Shown one piece after another: positions 1 through 11,700 of a DNA stretch of 64,000 bases; the stretch's first letter is position 1, and each line of letters opens with the position of its first letter. This stretch comes from Ectocarpus siliculosus (Eukaryota; Sar; Phaeophyceae; Ectocarpales; Ectocarpaceae): positions 2,453,221-2,517,220 of the forward strand of contig FN649758.1 in NCBI GenBank assembly GCA_000310025.1. Reading direction: 5' to 3'. The notes below the pieces were generated by a model, which saw only the letters and a list, made by a program, of their open reading frames with translations, did no database searches and was not told the origin of the DNA. A program made the position numbers and the translations under genes.

Positions 1-279
1 TGCCCCCCTTCCCCCCCGCGTGGTGTTTGCCATCGGGATTGGGTTTTCGTCGTTTGGCAAGGACGTTGTAAAACATGTCGCCCCCCCCCGGTGTTTGCCA
101 TCGGGGTTGGGTTTTCGTCGCTTGGCAACGACGTTGTAAAACAAGCCCCCCCCTCGGTGTTTGCCATCGGGATTGGGTGTTCGTCGCTTGGCAACGACGT
201 TGTAAAACAAGCCCCCCCCTCGGTGTTTGCCATCGGGATTGGGTTTTCGACGCTTGGCAACGACGTTGTAAAACAAGCC
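1..279. repeat. 66-bp tandem repeat, four copies
   Basis: Four head-to-tail units of 66-68 bp; the anchor GGTGTTTGCCATCGGG starts at 22, 90, 156 and 222. Each unit has a C-rich stretch, then the anchor, then CTTGGCAACGACGTTGTAAAAC. The open frames over it are by-products of a unit length divisible by three and are not taken as genes. The array may extend left of the window. Confidence 0.9.
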
Positions 280-1057
280 AATTCACTTCGTGAACTCGGC
301 AACCAGGTTACCGTTTTTTTACCTCTGTTTTTTTTTTGGCGGTAACCATAATGGTGGTCGAGTAGGTCATGTTGTGCGGGGTGGAGAAACCTCACTCCGC
401 GCAACGGGGGATGATCGCACCACGTTGTGTTAAAATGGTCATGCTTCCTCGAGGCAGTTACACAGTGCTTACAACTGTCTCTGGAAGTGAAAGCACCAGA
501 AAATAAATTAAGTCATACGTAGCTGTCATCCGTACGCAAGGAAGTAAGCACAAGATGCCGAACACCCTTAGCAGGATGCAGCTCACCCTTCATGCGACTC
601 GCCGAATACCTCACGGCGCTTCGCGCTTGGTGATGTGAGAGCCTGGTCCGGTGAGAAGCCGGCGTGCTCCGTCCCGGCTTTGTAGGGATGCGAGGTCAAT
701 GGTCAAACGACTACGGCCATGCACGACTATGAGTACCCCCGCCCCCCCCCCTCCCCTCCCTGTTTTCCAGTATTTTTGAGCCCCCCCCCCCCCCCGGTTG
801 TTTCTCGCTGTTCTGCTGTTCGGCTAACGGTGCGGTGACATCTAGACCTAATGCAGATGGATAACGACGACTATTTCCACAAAGGTCCCCTTCGGGAGAC
901 ATATTATGGGATTGTGTTGGACGCAGATGGGCATCGACAGAGTCGTTTCGCCATATTGCTCACAATTTTTGGCTTGACAAGAAAACTGCATCGATCGTTG
1001 TACCCCACCTGTGGCGCTGGCGAAGCCCATGCTTACCGTAAGGATGCGAGAGAACAC
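280..1057. other. no gene seen; poly(C) stretches
   Basis: No exon or recognised family. Poly(C) runs occur near 740-760 and 780-797. If the TerC gene has further 5' exons in this window they would lie here or in 1116-2770, but I could not identify a matching peptide. Confidence 0.4.
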
Positions 1058-1115
1058 ACGGGGGTGCGATCGATTTTGAAATGGGTTAGCTCTTGACTTT
1101 TTATCGCACCCCCGT
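1058..1115. repeat. 13-bp-stem hairpin, GTGCGAT family
   Basis: ACGGGGGTGCGAT at 1058-1070 is perfectly inverted at 1103-1115, with a 32-base AT-rich spacer. The same design recurs at 1748-1794 and 10123-10171. The following 1115-1190 carries further GCGATATCACCGGTACGTGCGATA repeats. Confidence 0.75.
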
Positions 1116-1709
1116 TCGATATCACCGATACGTGCGATATCACCGGTCCCTGTGCGACAATGGCTGCGATATCACCGGTACGTGCGATACAGAGTAAACA
1201 ATACACCCTATAGCAGCAGTACCGTAGTCCCGTGGGTGCTTTCGACCCATACCCCCGTGGGACAACTCCGATACGTGCGATACCCAACACGGCCGTACTG
1301 CATATCACACACACGGTCGGTGCTAACACACCCCGAACACAGAGAACACACACATCTTGCATACCATACGTATCATACGAGACACAGCGGGATGAAAAGC
1401 GGCGAAATATGCATACGACAGTAATTTCCCGCCACCGAGAGGTCGCTTGCCCAAACACACCGTGCCACACTCCGTGACAGCATGTCAGCGGGTGCAGGCA
1501 TGGAAGCTGCCACAGCCTCACTGGCTAATCTGCTGCTGCTGGATGAATAACGTGAAGTAACCAATGAAGTCTCCTCTGACTCCTTGTTTTTGCCATATTT
1601 TCCAGTGTTTCGGTATTTGTACGCGATGCCGCCATACGTACACAGAGTACAACACCGTCACGGTACCTCCTGCGCAGAGAATGCCCCGGGGCCACGCGGG
1701 GCTCGGTAT

Positions 1710-1820
1710 CGGTGATATCGCACGGGCGTGCGATATAACCGAACCCCGTGCGATAATCGAATTAAATAACTTGGTTCTTGGTTTTTTATCGCACAGGGGT
1801 GCGATATCACCGGTACGTGC
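1710..1820. repeat. cluster of GTGCGATA inverted repeats
   Basis: Contains TATCGCAC-GGGC-GTGCGATA near 1717-1737, a 9-bp stem 1748-1756/1786-1794 with a ~30-base AT-rich loop, and TATCGCAC-AGGG-GTGCGATA at 1787-1806. The same GATATCACCGGTACGTGC motif as in 1115-1190 follows. Probably debris of the same element family as the hairpins in the 944-bp element at 9256-10199. Confidence 0.7.
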
Positions 1821-2770
1821 TTCGCTCTGGTTAAAACATAACCCCGTAATCTTACGGTGTCAGTGAGCTTGTCTACTCGTCCTACATGTAGTCCCCATGG
1901 GGAGTGTTGGGAGTGGTAGCGTTGGAGATACATGTAGGCGCCAGCAACAGGAAGTTGGATTCCATTGGCATGATGTAGGAATTGCAACACCTGAAGGCGA
2001 AAACAAAGTAGTTGGCGGTGCGGCAGTGAAAGGAAGGTCAAGGACTACACTCCTCGGCCGCCCTCAGTAACACACGGCAAGGGAGGCAGAAACAGGCAGC
2101 CACAGGCTACGGCAACACTAATTCCGGTCAACCACAAACGAAAATAATGCGCAAGACACAACGTAGTCGAAGGGAGGACACGTTGGACACCCCCCGATAT
2201 TTTGTGTCAGACCCTCGCTGCCCGTAATGCCAAGCCATGGCGGCGCGATTCGAGGGGCACTTGCACGCCATTGCGTGTCTGTCCGCACGGGGAGCGTCGC
2301 ACAGCGCTCGGGGAGAATTAGATGATTCCGAGGGTACTGAAACATGGTGATGTGCAGAGATCCAGATTCGGAACCACAATGCACGCTATCATTAGAGCAG
2401 ATCCCTGGACTTGGATTATTTTTCACGCATGTGTCGACGGCTACTTGCAAATTCGCTGCCAATGAATGACGACGTTGTTGAGTTTCCTCCGCAAAGACCT
2501 TTTTTCAATCCTAGTCCTCTCCGGTCCTGGAGTTTCCACCCCCGTGAGCCTCATGTGCCGGCATTCTGTGCTCTTTAGGATCCCCTTTACATATTGATCC
2601 GTTCATGTCGATTGTCGAATCGAGGGAGGCTACTCTACGAACAAGATTGATTAGAGAAGTTCTTAGTCTCCCCTACAACTTTCGCGCGCTTAGTTCGAGC
2701 GGACAAATTCGCCACAGTTCCCCGAAATGAATCGCGTTGTGGTTCGCCCCGTCACTCGTCCGACGCCTAG
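1821..2770. other. no gene seen
   Basis: Upstream flank or 5' intron of the TerC gene. The intron acceptor for the first visible TerC exon is CGACGCCTAG ending at 2770. No upstream exon was identified. Confidence 0.35.
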
Positions 2771-5700
2771 GTTACGTGGTCGAGATGAGCCTTTCCGTCG
2801 ACAACCTCTTCGTCTTCTTACTGCTGTTCAAGTTTTTCAAGGTGAATGGGTCTGGATGTGTGCTCTCTTGCTTGCTTTTCTCCCCGGTGTTAGCATGTGG
2901 TGCAAGTACGCTGTTTGCTTTTCAGCTGATGAATTTGACACAAAGCTAGACTTGTAAGTATCATTGGTGTTGGAAGTCTCACAGCTCAGGGCACAAACGT
3001 TAGCATATGACATAAGCCTGATTTTTTTCACATATACTTTTTGGTCAGCATCTTTCGCAGACCTTAGTGTGACTGGATGTATTGACCTAAAGGAAATCTC
3101 AGCGTCCCGCGCCGAGATTCATCGTGACGCCTGCTGGAGGAACATGTACGAAACTCGTATGTGCATCGAAATCGTTCTGAACATGAGCACTGTGCATTTC
3201 TGAGCGTTGCACTCCGAATACCATCAGCGGCCGCTGGTGTTTCAACAGCCATCATTACAGCTTACTCCATCTTTTTTTTTCACAAGGTCATGACGACACT
3301 CTTCTGACAAGTTCACGCTTGAGTTTTGTCCCACTCCTGAATCGCGTCCCATTCCTGAATCGTTGATAGTTGTGCGGCGTCTGTCTGCTGTTGCTACGAA
3401 CGCATGACACAAACAAAAGATCAAAGCCACAAGTAAGAACGGTGATCGGATGTGTTAGGGAATCAGAATTTACGTTTGAGAGAGTCAAGTTCTGAATCTT
3501 GCACGTTAACAGTTTGTGTCTCCTGCCTCTGAAAATAGTCTCTTGCCGTTGCTACCCCGCTCTGCCGCTGGACATGCGTAATAACCATCAGATACTTTCA
3601 TTTTTAGGCGTTCCAGTCCAGAACTTTTGAGTATCGCTGTATTTCTGTAGTTTCCCGCTCTGTTGCTGCTGTGCAGACGAGGCACCTACATAGACCATAA
3701 ACAAATCAGCCTCTTGGGACGCTGTCGAGCGGAATTGGAATGGTTTTCAAAAAGAAGCAACCTGTCTACGGGGGACAGCCCGATGTGTGTGGAATAGAGT
3801 CGGGTGCCGCTAGACACACACAGTTCGGCACGCCTCAGGCCACACGTATGTTCATTCGTGAGTTATCCAGTACTGTTGTATCGTTGAATGTCTCACTCCT
3901 GTTGCTGTGCACATCTCTATTGTCAAATCGTCTTTTCCGGCGGGGCATAATTTGAGTCTTTCCTGAGAACAAGAACCTCTTTGGCGCGAGATTGATATGT
4001 TTTGTGTGAAAGAGGCTAGACTTGTGCCATTACTCGGCAAGGAGAACACGGGGAGACGTTTATCCATTTCACTCTGAGGAACCTGCAGCCTCACCTTACT
4101 TCATCGCAGCTATTGCTGCTGCTGGTAATCACACACACATTATATCTGAAGTCCGTTTTAGTCCAGTCGTTGCGGCCCGGTGTGCGGTGTCGAGATATCC
4201 TATTGGGTGCTGGTGTACATGACCTCCAAATCAACATTTTAGGACGGGGCGGAACGTGTTTGCGTAATTTCGAGTTGGAATTAAATCCAGCTATTGTATG
4301 TTGGAGCTGTGGACCTGTCAATATTGGTCCAGTGCTGCCTGTGCGTGCGTTGTACTTTCTGATGTGAGCCAACTCAACTTGCCACGACCCAGTTAGGCGG
4401 AAGTCGAATGGTTCGTCTTAAAAATCCAAACTGCACAATCTGTACAAGCTGTACAAGCTGTACTGTGTCTGTATGTCGGGGGATTTTCGGCCGACGTTAC
4501 TTGGAGACCCCCAGCCGAAGGACTTTCAACACATCCAGCTAGTCCACTATGCAGTAGGCATCACTGGACCCTCGAAGACTTGAACAAGTCATGTTGAGGA
4601 CGGTCTTGATACCATTTTTGTAGTTCTTTGGTGGAGAGGAATGTTTCGAAGAACTTACGGGCGGGGCAGGATCACGTTTGAAGAAAATCTTGGACGGGTG
4701 CTTCCCATCAGGGAAGGGTAGGCGATCACACGAGAGCTTCCTCGCACATGCACCAGCGTGGTGGGAACCCAAGTGGAGATTCAGCTGGGTGGTCGCGTGT
4801 TTATTTATACCTCTCTCGCTCGTTCATACCATATGCGCCGCCCACGGGCAGTATTTTTTATCTCGCACACACGACCGCGAATCAAATGAAACATGAAATG
4901 AAAATGCCTTGGGATGCTGAAGGCACGCCGCAAGCCAAGCTTCGTCCCATCTGTTTGCGTCACAAAGGCAGAACTTCGCTAGGGTACAACTTGTGTAGAG
5001 CCCAGAGCCCTGGGACAAGACAATAACCTTTTCGACTCAACGGCACTATCGTGCTTGCTGTAGTTTCGAATACCAAACACCGCTAAGCACGAAGCGCAAG
5101 CTCCGATGTTTTTTTCCAGTCGTACATATGAGTTAGGCCGGTCGAGAGGCAGATCTGTATCCTTCCAAGAACAGTGTGAGACGGGGCGTCGGCACGTACT
5201 GGGTATTTTCTGGCATGTTCATGACAGCTTTTAGATATGAATCGTGGTTGGTATTCGAGAAAGTGGTTGTATTTTGTACATCCCGTGTGGGTGCCCGACC
5301 GTACACAAATAGGTGTCGGATAGAGGAGTCTGCCGCAAAATGTGTCGTCGTACTGTGTGTGCGATTATACATGACTTGTACCTGTGTGATAGCCCGGGGG
5401 TTGCCCCGGCCTCAAATCTAATTTATTTTGGCTAGGCAGGGAGCAAGGGTTATAATTGAGTAGCGAGTTGGCCAGGGGAACAAAGAAGAGACGTTTGTTC
5501 GTGAGGAGTATGTCGCGCGAGTTGGTCCGACGTATCACGAAGAAGAACAGCACCAACTGCAGTGGACACACACACGTGGAAACCCAGGTCGTTCTCCCTG
5601 CGCAGAGGGCGAGGGGTGTCTCTGTCTCGGTCTCACTCTATATGAGAGACATGGTATTTGATGGTGTATGGACACCTGTACCGCCGCAACCGGGTGTCGG

Positions 5701-8700
5701 ACATTCTGACTTCCCGTGGGAACCTCGAGGGATGTTGCTTTTCCGATTAGTTTTCCAGGAGAATCGCAGTAGAGCTCTAGAGTTGTTGTTGTTGTTGTCT
5801 TCACATTAAACTCGTGTCAGTTCCTAATCCCAAATCTAGCAAAGACGCGGTCCGTGGTAACAAAAATGCCAGAGCCATCAGAAGATCTAAATAAAACGCA
5901 AACTAACAAGAAACACAAGCCCGAAGAGGTGCACCTACATCCCTGCAGCACGTTTGCGTGCCCAAAACTGAACCATCCGTCCACACACTACATTTGGCTA
6001 CAGCAGTATCATCCCCCCTGTCCCACATCAGTACGGACATACGAAGGTACTGGGTAGAGAGAGATCTGGACGGTTTTTAATGTGAAGACAACAACAACAA
6101 CAACAACAACAGCACTTTACCAAAATGAATGTTTGTCGACTACAGCGTACAGCTGCCTGGAGTGCTGCCTGTACAATAACATCATGGTAGGCATGGCACA
6201 AGTTCGGGGCGCGCAACCGCTGTCTGAAGTGCTGTCAGAATGCGTCCGTGGACATACAGTGAAAAAGAACACCCAACCAAAGCCATCATTACAATTGACA
6301 ATCACCGAATCTACCCCCGATCATCTGTGTTGGACACAGCAGTGTAAATAATGGACACGTTGGACACTGACTAGGAATCGGTCCACATTGAAGGGGTCTT
6401 CCACGATGCAGGTACACAATAAAGGCACCCGGGGTATCCGCGCCATCTCTGCCGCGTCTCTCTACAAAACCAGTGACGTCATCACACACACACTTAACAC
6501 CGATGTTCAGGAAAAAACGGAAAATATTTGACAACACAAAATGTTTCTCCGTGCGTCACGGTTCGATGTTGTCCGTGTGCTCTGATGCCGCTGCTCCGAT
6601 GCCGCTGCTCCGATGCCGCTGCTCCGATGCCGCTGCTCCGGTGCCGGTGCTCCGGCGCCGCTACGGCCAGTCCTAGCACGACCAAACTCGACCCGCTCCG
6701 TCCGTACACGCTCTCGTTGCTGTCCTTCCCAGTCGGTTCCTCGCTTTCTCCCTCGTTGCACTAAGGGTTCTTGGTCTGAAAATTCTCGCGCCGAAGGGTC
6801 AACCAGCCCACTCAGCTCGTCACTACCTGTTCCCTCCTCCCCTTTGATGGCGAAACCAGGTTACTGAGACAGTACAGCTCCCTCTAGCAAACCTAGGGCC
6901 GTCCGTCCACCTTTCTGATGGCCTCTGCCTCCCCGCACAAAACTGAGATGGGCATTGCTGTCTACACCGACGGCCATGAGGCCCGCGCATCCGCACTTTA
7001 ATACCTGACGCACCAGTGCCGACCCAACTCTACCACTACGCACGCCTCGCGGCGGGTGCGCCGCAGCAAGAAGGTATCGGTCCCTTGAGGGTGAGTCTAG
7101 CCATGCTCGCTAGAAAGACCCCCCCCCCCTCGCTATGGGCCATGCCTAAGCAAAAGCCTTGCCGAGGCAGCGAGGGGAAGAAGGAAGTGTGGCCACTCCA
7201 ATTCGTGCTTCAACCGAGCGCAATCGTACGAAAGAAGATAACCATCCACCTGCTTCCTCCCATTCAGAAATCAGGGCGGTGTCGCAATGAGAGCCCGACG
7301 GGCGTTCGCTCCACGTCTATACCCCACTTTTTTTGCTTTTTTTGTGTACTAACGACCGGTAGAAAACATGCACGCACGTCGTGCAACCGCTAGGACACGC
7401 CAACGGGCAGGTACGCAGGCAAGATACGCAGGAAATATAATATACTACTTCAGTAGATAAACTACGAGAGGGAAAAGAGGGAGGCGGCGTGAATGCCCGC
7501 CAAAACAAAAATGTAGTAATAAAGTGAACGCGCGCAAATAAGCAAAAAACAATGGAGTACACAAGACCGGGCTCAGCCTGCCAGCTTGTCCGTTGCACCA
7601 CTCAATGGCGACGAAACTGAGCCGGCGAGAGGACGTGAACGTTGAACGTGCACCCCGCCGCCCCTGACTCTCTGGAGAGGCGACTACAAGTGAACTGTAT
7701 TACTCGCCAGTCGACAACAAAGCAACGTCAGAATTAACTGGGGACGCACCAGTCCAATTTCTAGATGCATACCGCCGCCATGACATATTATGCGCACTAT
7801 CGACCGTATTTTGATGGCGCTCACAGGCAAGGACACGAAAGAGGCACGCAGTTGCAAAGACGAAGTCTGCCGTGCTTACTGCAAGGGACGAAGCAAGTAC
7901 ACATACTTACGCCATGTATTACTCGGCAGACGACAAAAAAGCAACGCGCTGCCGTCTCCAAGGGGAAAGAGGGACTCATCTGGGCGAGGATTTTTGCCGG
8001 ATTGTGACTGTTTTTTTTTGCGAACGACGCGAAAAGCGCTCTCTTCGGCTTTTGGGCGGCCTTGATGCCAAGGCGAACACGACAGCGATAGCAACCCCGC
8101 TGATGATATACATGTGCCATTCAGCGTGTGTGATGGACGGTGGTGACAGCCATGGTGGGGATAAGATGATCGATCGTCGAACGACATGGATGACAGGCGG
8201 GTGGAAAAACACCAAGAATCTCCCTTTGAACATGTCCGAAAATTCCAACTGAGGGGGTGAGAGGGAGACGATGTGTACGTTGAACGTGTCCACCCTGACA
8301 ACAAAACTGTGTGAACTCGCTACACAACGAATTGAGTGAGGCGCACGAGTCCAATTTCTACATCTACCTGTACCACCGCCATCATCACGGCCTATTGTAT
8401 CCATATCACCATAAGTTTCCCCTATTAATATAAGGGGGTACATCACACAGCAGTTGTCCCACGTTGAAAGTGCAGCTCTCCGACAAAACCCCGGTTGAAC
8501 ATTCCCGAAAATTCGGGTGTAATACGGTGCCGGAACTGAGGGGGTGAGAGGCAGGCCACGCGAACGGTGAACGCATATACCCTGCCTCCCCGGACGTTTC
8601 TACAACTAAACTGTATGAACTCTGACACCACAACAAAGTATTGAGGCGCACGAGTCCAATTTCTACACCTACCTCTACCGTCGCCATCATGACATTGTAT

Positions 8701-11700
8701 GCAAATGACCAAACCACACTTTCCCCCAATTTTTTTCCCGCCGCGAATTCTTCGAAATTTGAGAAGCATACGTCATGCATGCGGGGTGCAAAGTGAATGT
8801 TGTCGCCTGCTGCTGCTGCTAATTATTGATTTTGTTGTTTTGGTTGTGGTTGCCTTCGATGTTGTACTGCTGGTGCTGCTGATAAGGTTTGTTGCTTGGT
8901 GGTAGCTACCTTCCGTGGCCTTGCTTAGCAGGGCGGGGAGCTGTGAGCGCGCTCGCTTTTGCAAGTGTCGGGGAAATGTACCCTCGCACATCACATCGTC
9001 CTCCGACGTTGAAAGTGTAGATCTCCGACAAAGGGAGGTGCTGCTGCTACTGTGTGTTGGTGCGATTCGTGGTTTGTCCAAGCACGGAACCCACACATGA
9101 CGGACGTCCACGAGACGGGAGCGTGTGTTATCTTGTGTTGGCTCACTGATCTGGCCCGAGCAAAGGCCTCTACCCTTCTTCGCCGAATAAACCCTCCAAC
9201 ATTTTGTCAAGGCCACCGCGATTACGATACCACCTCACTCCGATGAGTACTTACTTACCGTAATTGTGCGTGTTATTGCACCCATCGTTGATTTCGCAAC
9301 CATCGGTGTTATGGAACCGGAGTGCGCAAAAATATCGAGAACGGCATGATTTTTTGCATTTCCGCACCGGTATCGGTGTTAACGCACCCGGTGCGATATC
9401 AACGATATAAAACCTGCTTAGGACGTAAATTTGCGTGCTTCCGTAACATACCGGTACCCTTCGGGCCACGTGTGGAACTGCATGTAGCGAACAGCTGAGA
9501 GGGTCCGGTAGGTACCAATTGGGGCGCCATTCTTTTCCTGTATGCGTATCGTACCGTCGAGGTATGCGCGTAGAAATGATCAAGTTTTTCTACGGTAATC
9601 TGCACATGGAATGCACTCACTCACAAAACCAGGTACACAGCACACATCCCGCACCTCCAACCAATCGAACAAGAAGGAGTTCGCACATGGTACTACAATT
9701 GTACCGGTTCGATGCCCCTTGAGGCAGACAAAGACAGAGGGACGCACCAGCCGACAGATGAGGGGCTTGTGACCAACAAAGAGGTTGGAAGAAGAACGAT
9801 ACTGTACCGTGTACCTTTCCCAGCAGGGAACCACAGCGTCTGTTGTCTTTGGCACACGCTACCCAAACTCACATCAGCCACTTCACTTGAGTACCGCATC
9901 ACGCGCAAGTATGCGGTACTTGTACCAGAAACGCCTGTGTTCGTTTCTTGAGTATCGAACCTATCGGTGTCGTCGCACTTGGGTGCGTTCACTCAGCACG
10001 GTAAAATGACCCGTGTGACTTCTTCCGTATTGCACCCATCGGTGTCATCGCACCGGGGGTGTGTTGGAAATCTAGAACGAAATGACTTTCATCTCCGCAT
10101 TGGCAGCGGTGCTATGGCACCTGGGTGCGATGAAAAACCAACAAGCAATGATTTAAAAGACGATCGCACCCCGGTGCCGTAACACGCACAATTACGGTAG
10201 TACCTTGTAATTTTTGGTAGGAAAGAATCATCTGTTTTTTCTCGGAAAGACTTGGGCAAAACCGTTCAACAAGAGACGCCCCTACCGCTGTTGTCCTCCT
10301 GCAGGTGCCGTTTGACTCCCAAAATCGTGTTCTCACGTATGGTATTTTTGGAGCGGTGGTGATGCGAGCTATTTTCATTGGTCTTGGTGAGGCGGCCATG
10401 AGCGTGTTTCATCCGATCCTCCTGGGATTCGCGGGGATACTTCTTTACTCCTCCTACACTTTGTTGTCCGAGAGTGAGGGCGACGGGGACGAAGATTTGA
10501 GCGACAACAAGCTCATTGCCTTTGCCTCCTCCTCCCTTGATGCTACAGAGTCGTACGACGGGGACAAGTTCTTCACCATGGTAAGTGAGGTAGGTCGTAC
10601 ACGTTGCTGAATTCCGCATAATGTGGACTCGCAGGTCTCCACAAGTACCCTTTAGGCTTATTATTAACCCTTAACCATTTCACGGAAAAAATCACGCTTT
10701 TTTTCAAGGAACGGTGAAAAGAAGACCCGACTTTTTGCGCTTGCTCTAATCATGATGTCATCGCAACAACCCGCTCCCTTCAGGTGAATGCACGCTTTGC
10801 TCGACATGCAACAGGTTGACTTGGTTTTGCTCTCCATAGAGCAGCGGAAATTTCACAAAGAGCAGCACCCGACACAAAGATCAGCATGCTTATAAAGACC
10901 CTGTCCACCCGGCTTGCTGTTTTCAGCTACAGGCCCAGGGAAGAGTGTCTCGCAACGCGGGTGTTGCTTGCGATTTTTTTCCGTTGGTGCTGGTTGGCGG
11001 CTGATTTTTCTTCGTTGCGACCCCCTGATTTGACCACGACCTGTCGAAAGGTAGACGAGCTCAACAATCATAGGGCGGCAGCGGCGCTGACGGCCAACAT
11101 CACATACATGATCAATCCGAAAGAATTAGCGTGTCGGAGGCCCTGTTGCGCTAGTACTGCGTGGTGCCGTGGTTTTGAGTTGCTGCCTCTCCGACCAAAA
11201 ACAGGCCATCTCACCGCATTTTTCAAGCGGCTAATTGGCAAGGTGACACCCCTCTCTCACACACCTTGTTGAGCGGCACCCGAGCCCCCAATACCCACGA
11301 AGTAGCACAGCGCCGGGAGTGAGTATCATATAGACAACGGAATCGAAGGAATCAGCGCGCTGGAGGCCTTGCCGCTGCTGCTATACTCGTTCTACTGTTT
11401 CCGTGTGTGCCATGTGCGGTTGAAAAAAAAAACCGACCATCAACAGCAGCAAGTGAAGTCGGAGGCATCACGCAATGTCTTGGTGTGTGGACAAACAACG
11501 TGCTGAACCCGGCTTCTGTCGCTGGTCTATCATGGCAATAGGCCTGGGCGTGAGTCTGGCACCTCTTGCTAAGAGTTCTCAGTGATGTTACAGCGCCCGC
11601 GGTGCGCCTGTCCGATGCTTGTGTCAAAAACCCGGAACGGGGAAAAGAGCAAGCCCCAAACAATCCCGCCTCGCTCCTTTCCCGGAATCGGAGAGAAACG

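Larger units (their letters stand above)
2842..10304 (+). other. TerC intron 1, 7.5 kb and repeat-rich
   Basis: Donor AAG|GTGAAT at 2841/2842, acceptor CCTGCAG|GTG at 10304/10305; splicing here joins FKFFK to VPFDSQNR, the correct TerC order. It contains LINE 3'-tail pieces (5785-5812, 6029-6112), a 15-bp minisatellite, a dispersed repeat (6845-7184), imperfect ~300-bp repeats (7630-8720) and the 944-bp TIR element. I see no independent gene in it. Confidence 0.85.

Noticed and set aside
1-279. Cloning-vector contamination, since CGACGTTGTAAAAC resembles the lacZ/M13 primer region
   Set aside because: The match is 14 bases inside a 66-bp genomic tandem repeat, with no vector sequence on either side.
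1-279. CRISPR array
   Set aside because: The whole 66-bp unit is repeated with no unique spacers, and the context is eukaryotic.
848-1521. ORFs around 0.85-1.5 kb as TerC 5' exons
   Set aside because: None contains the TerC N-terminal helix or a junction joining [12 protein letters not shown] in frame.
6494-6764. Open frames rich in the 15-bp repeat on both strands
   Set aside because: Frames arise because the minisatellite unit is a multiple of three; no start context, domain or splicing support.
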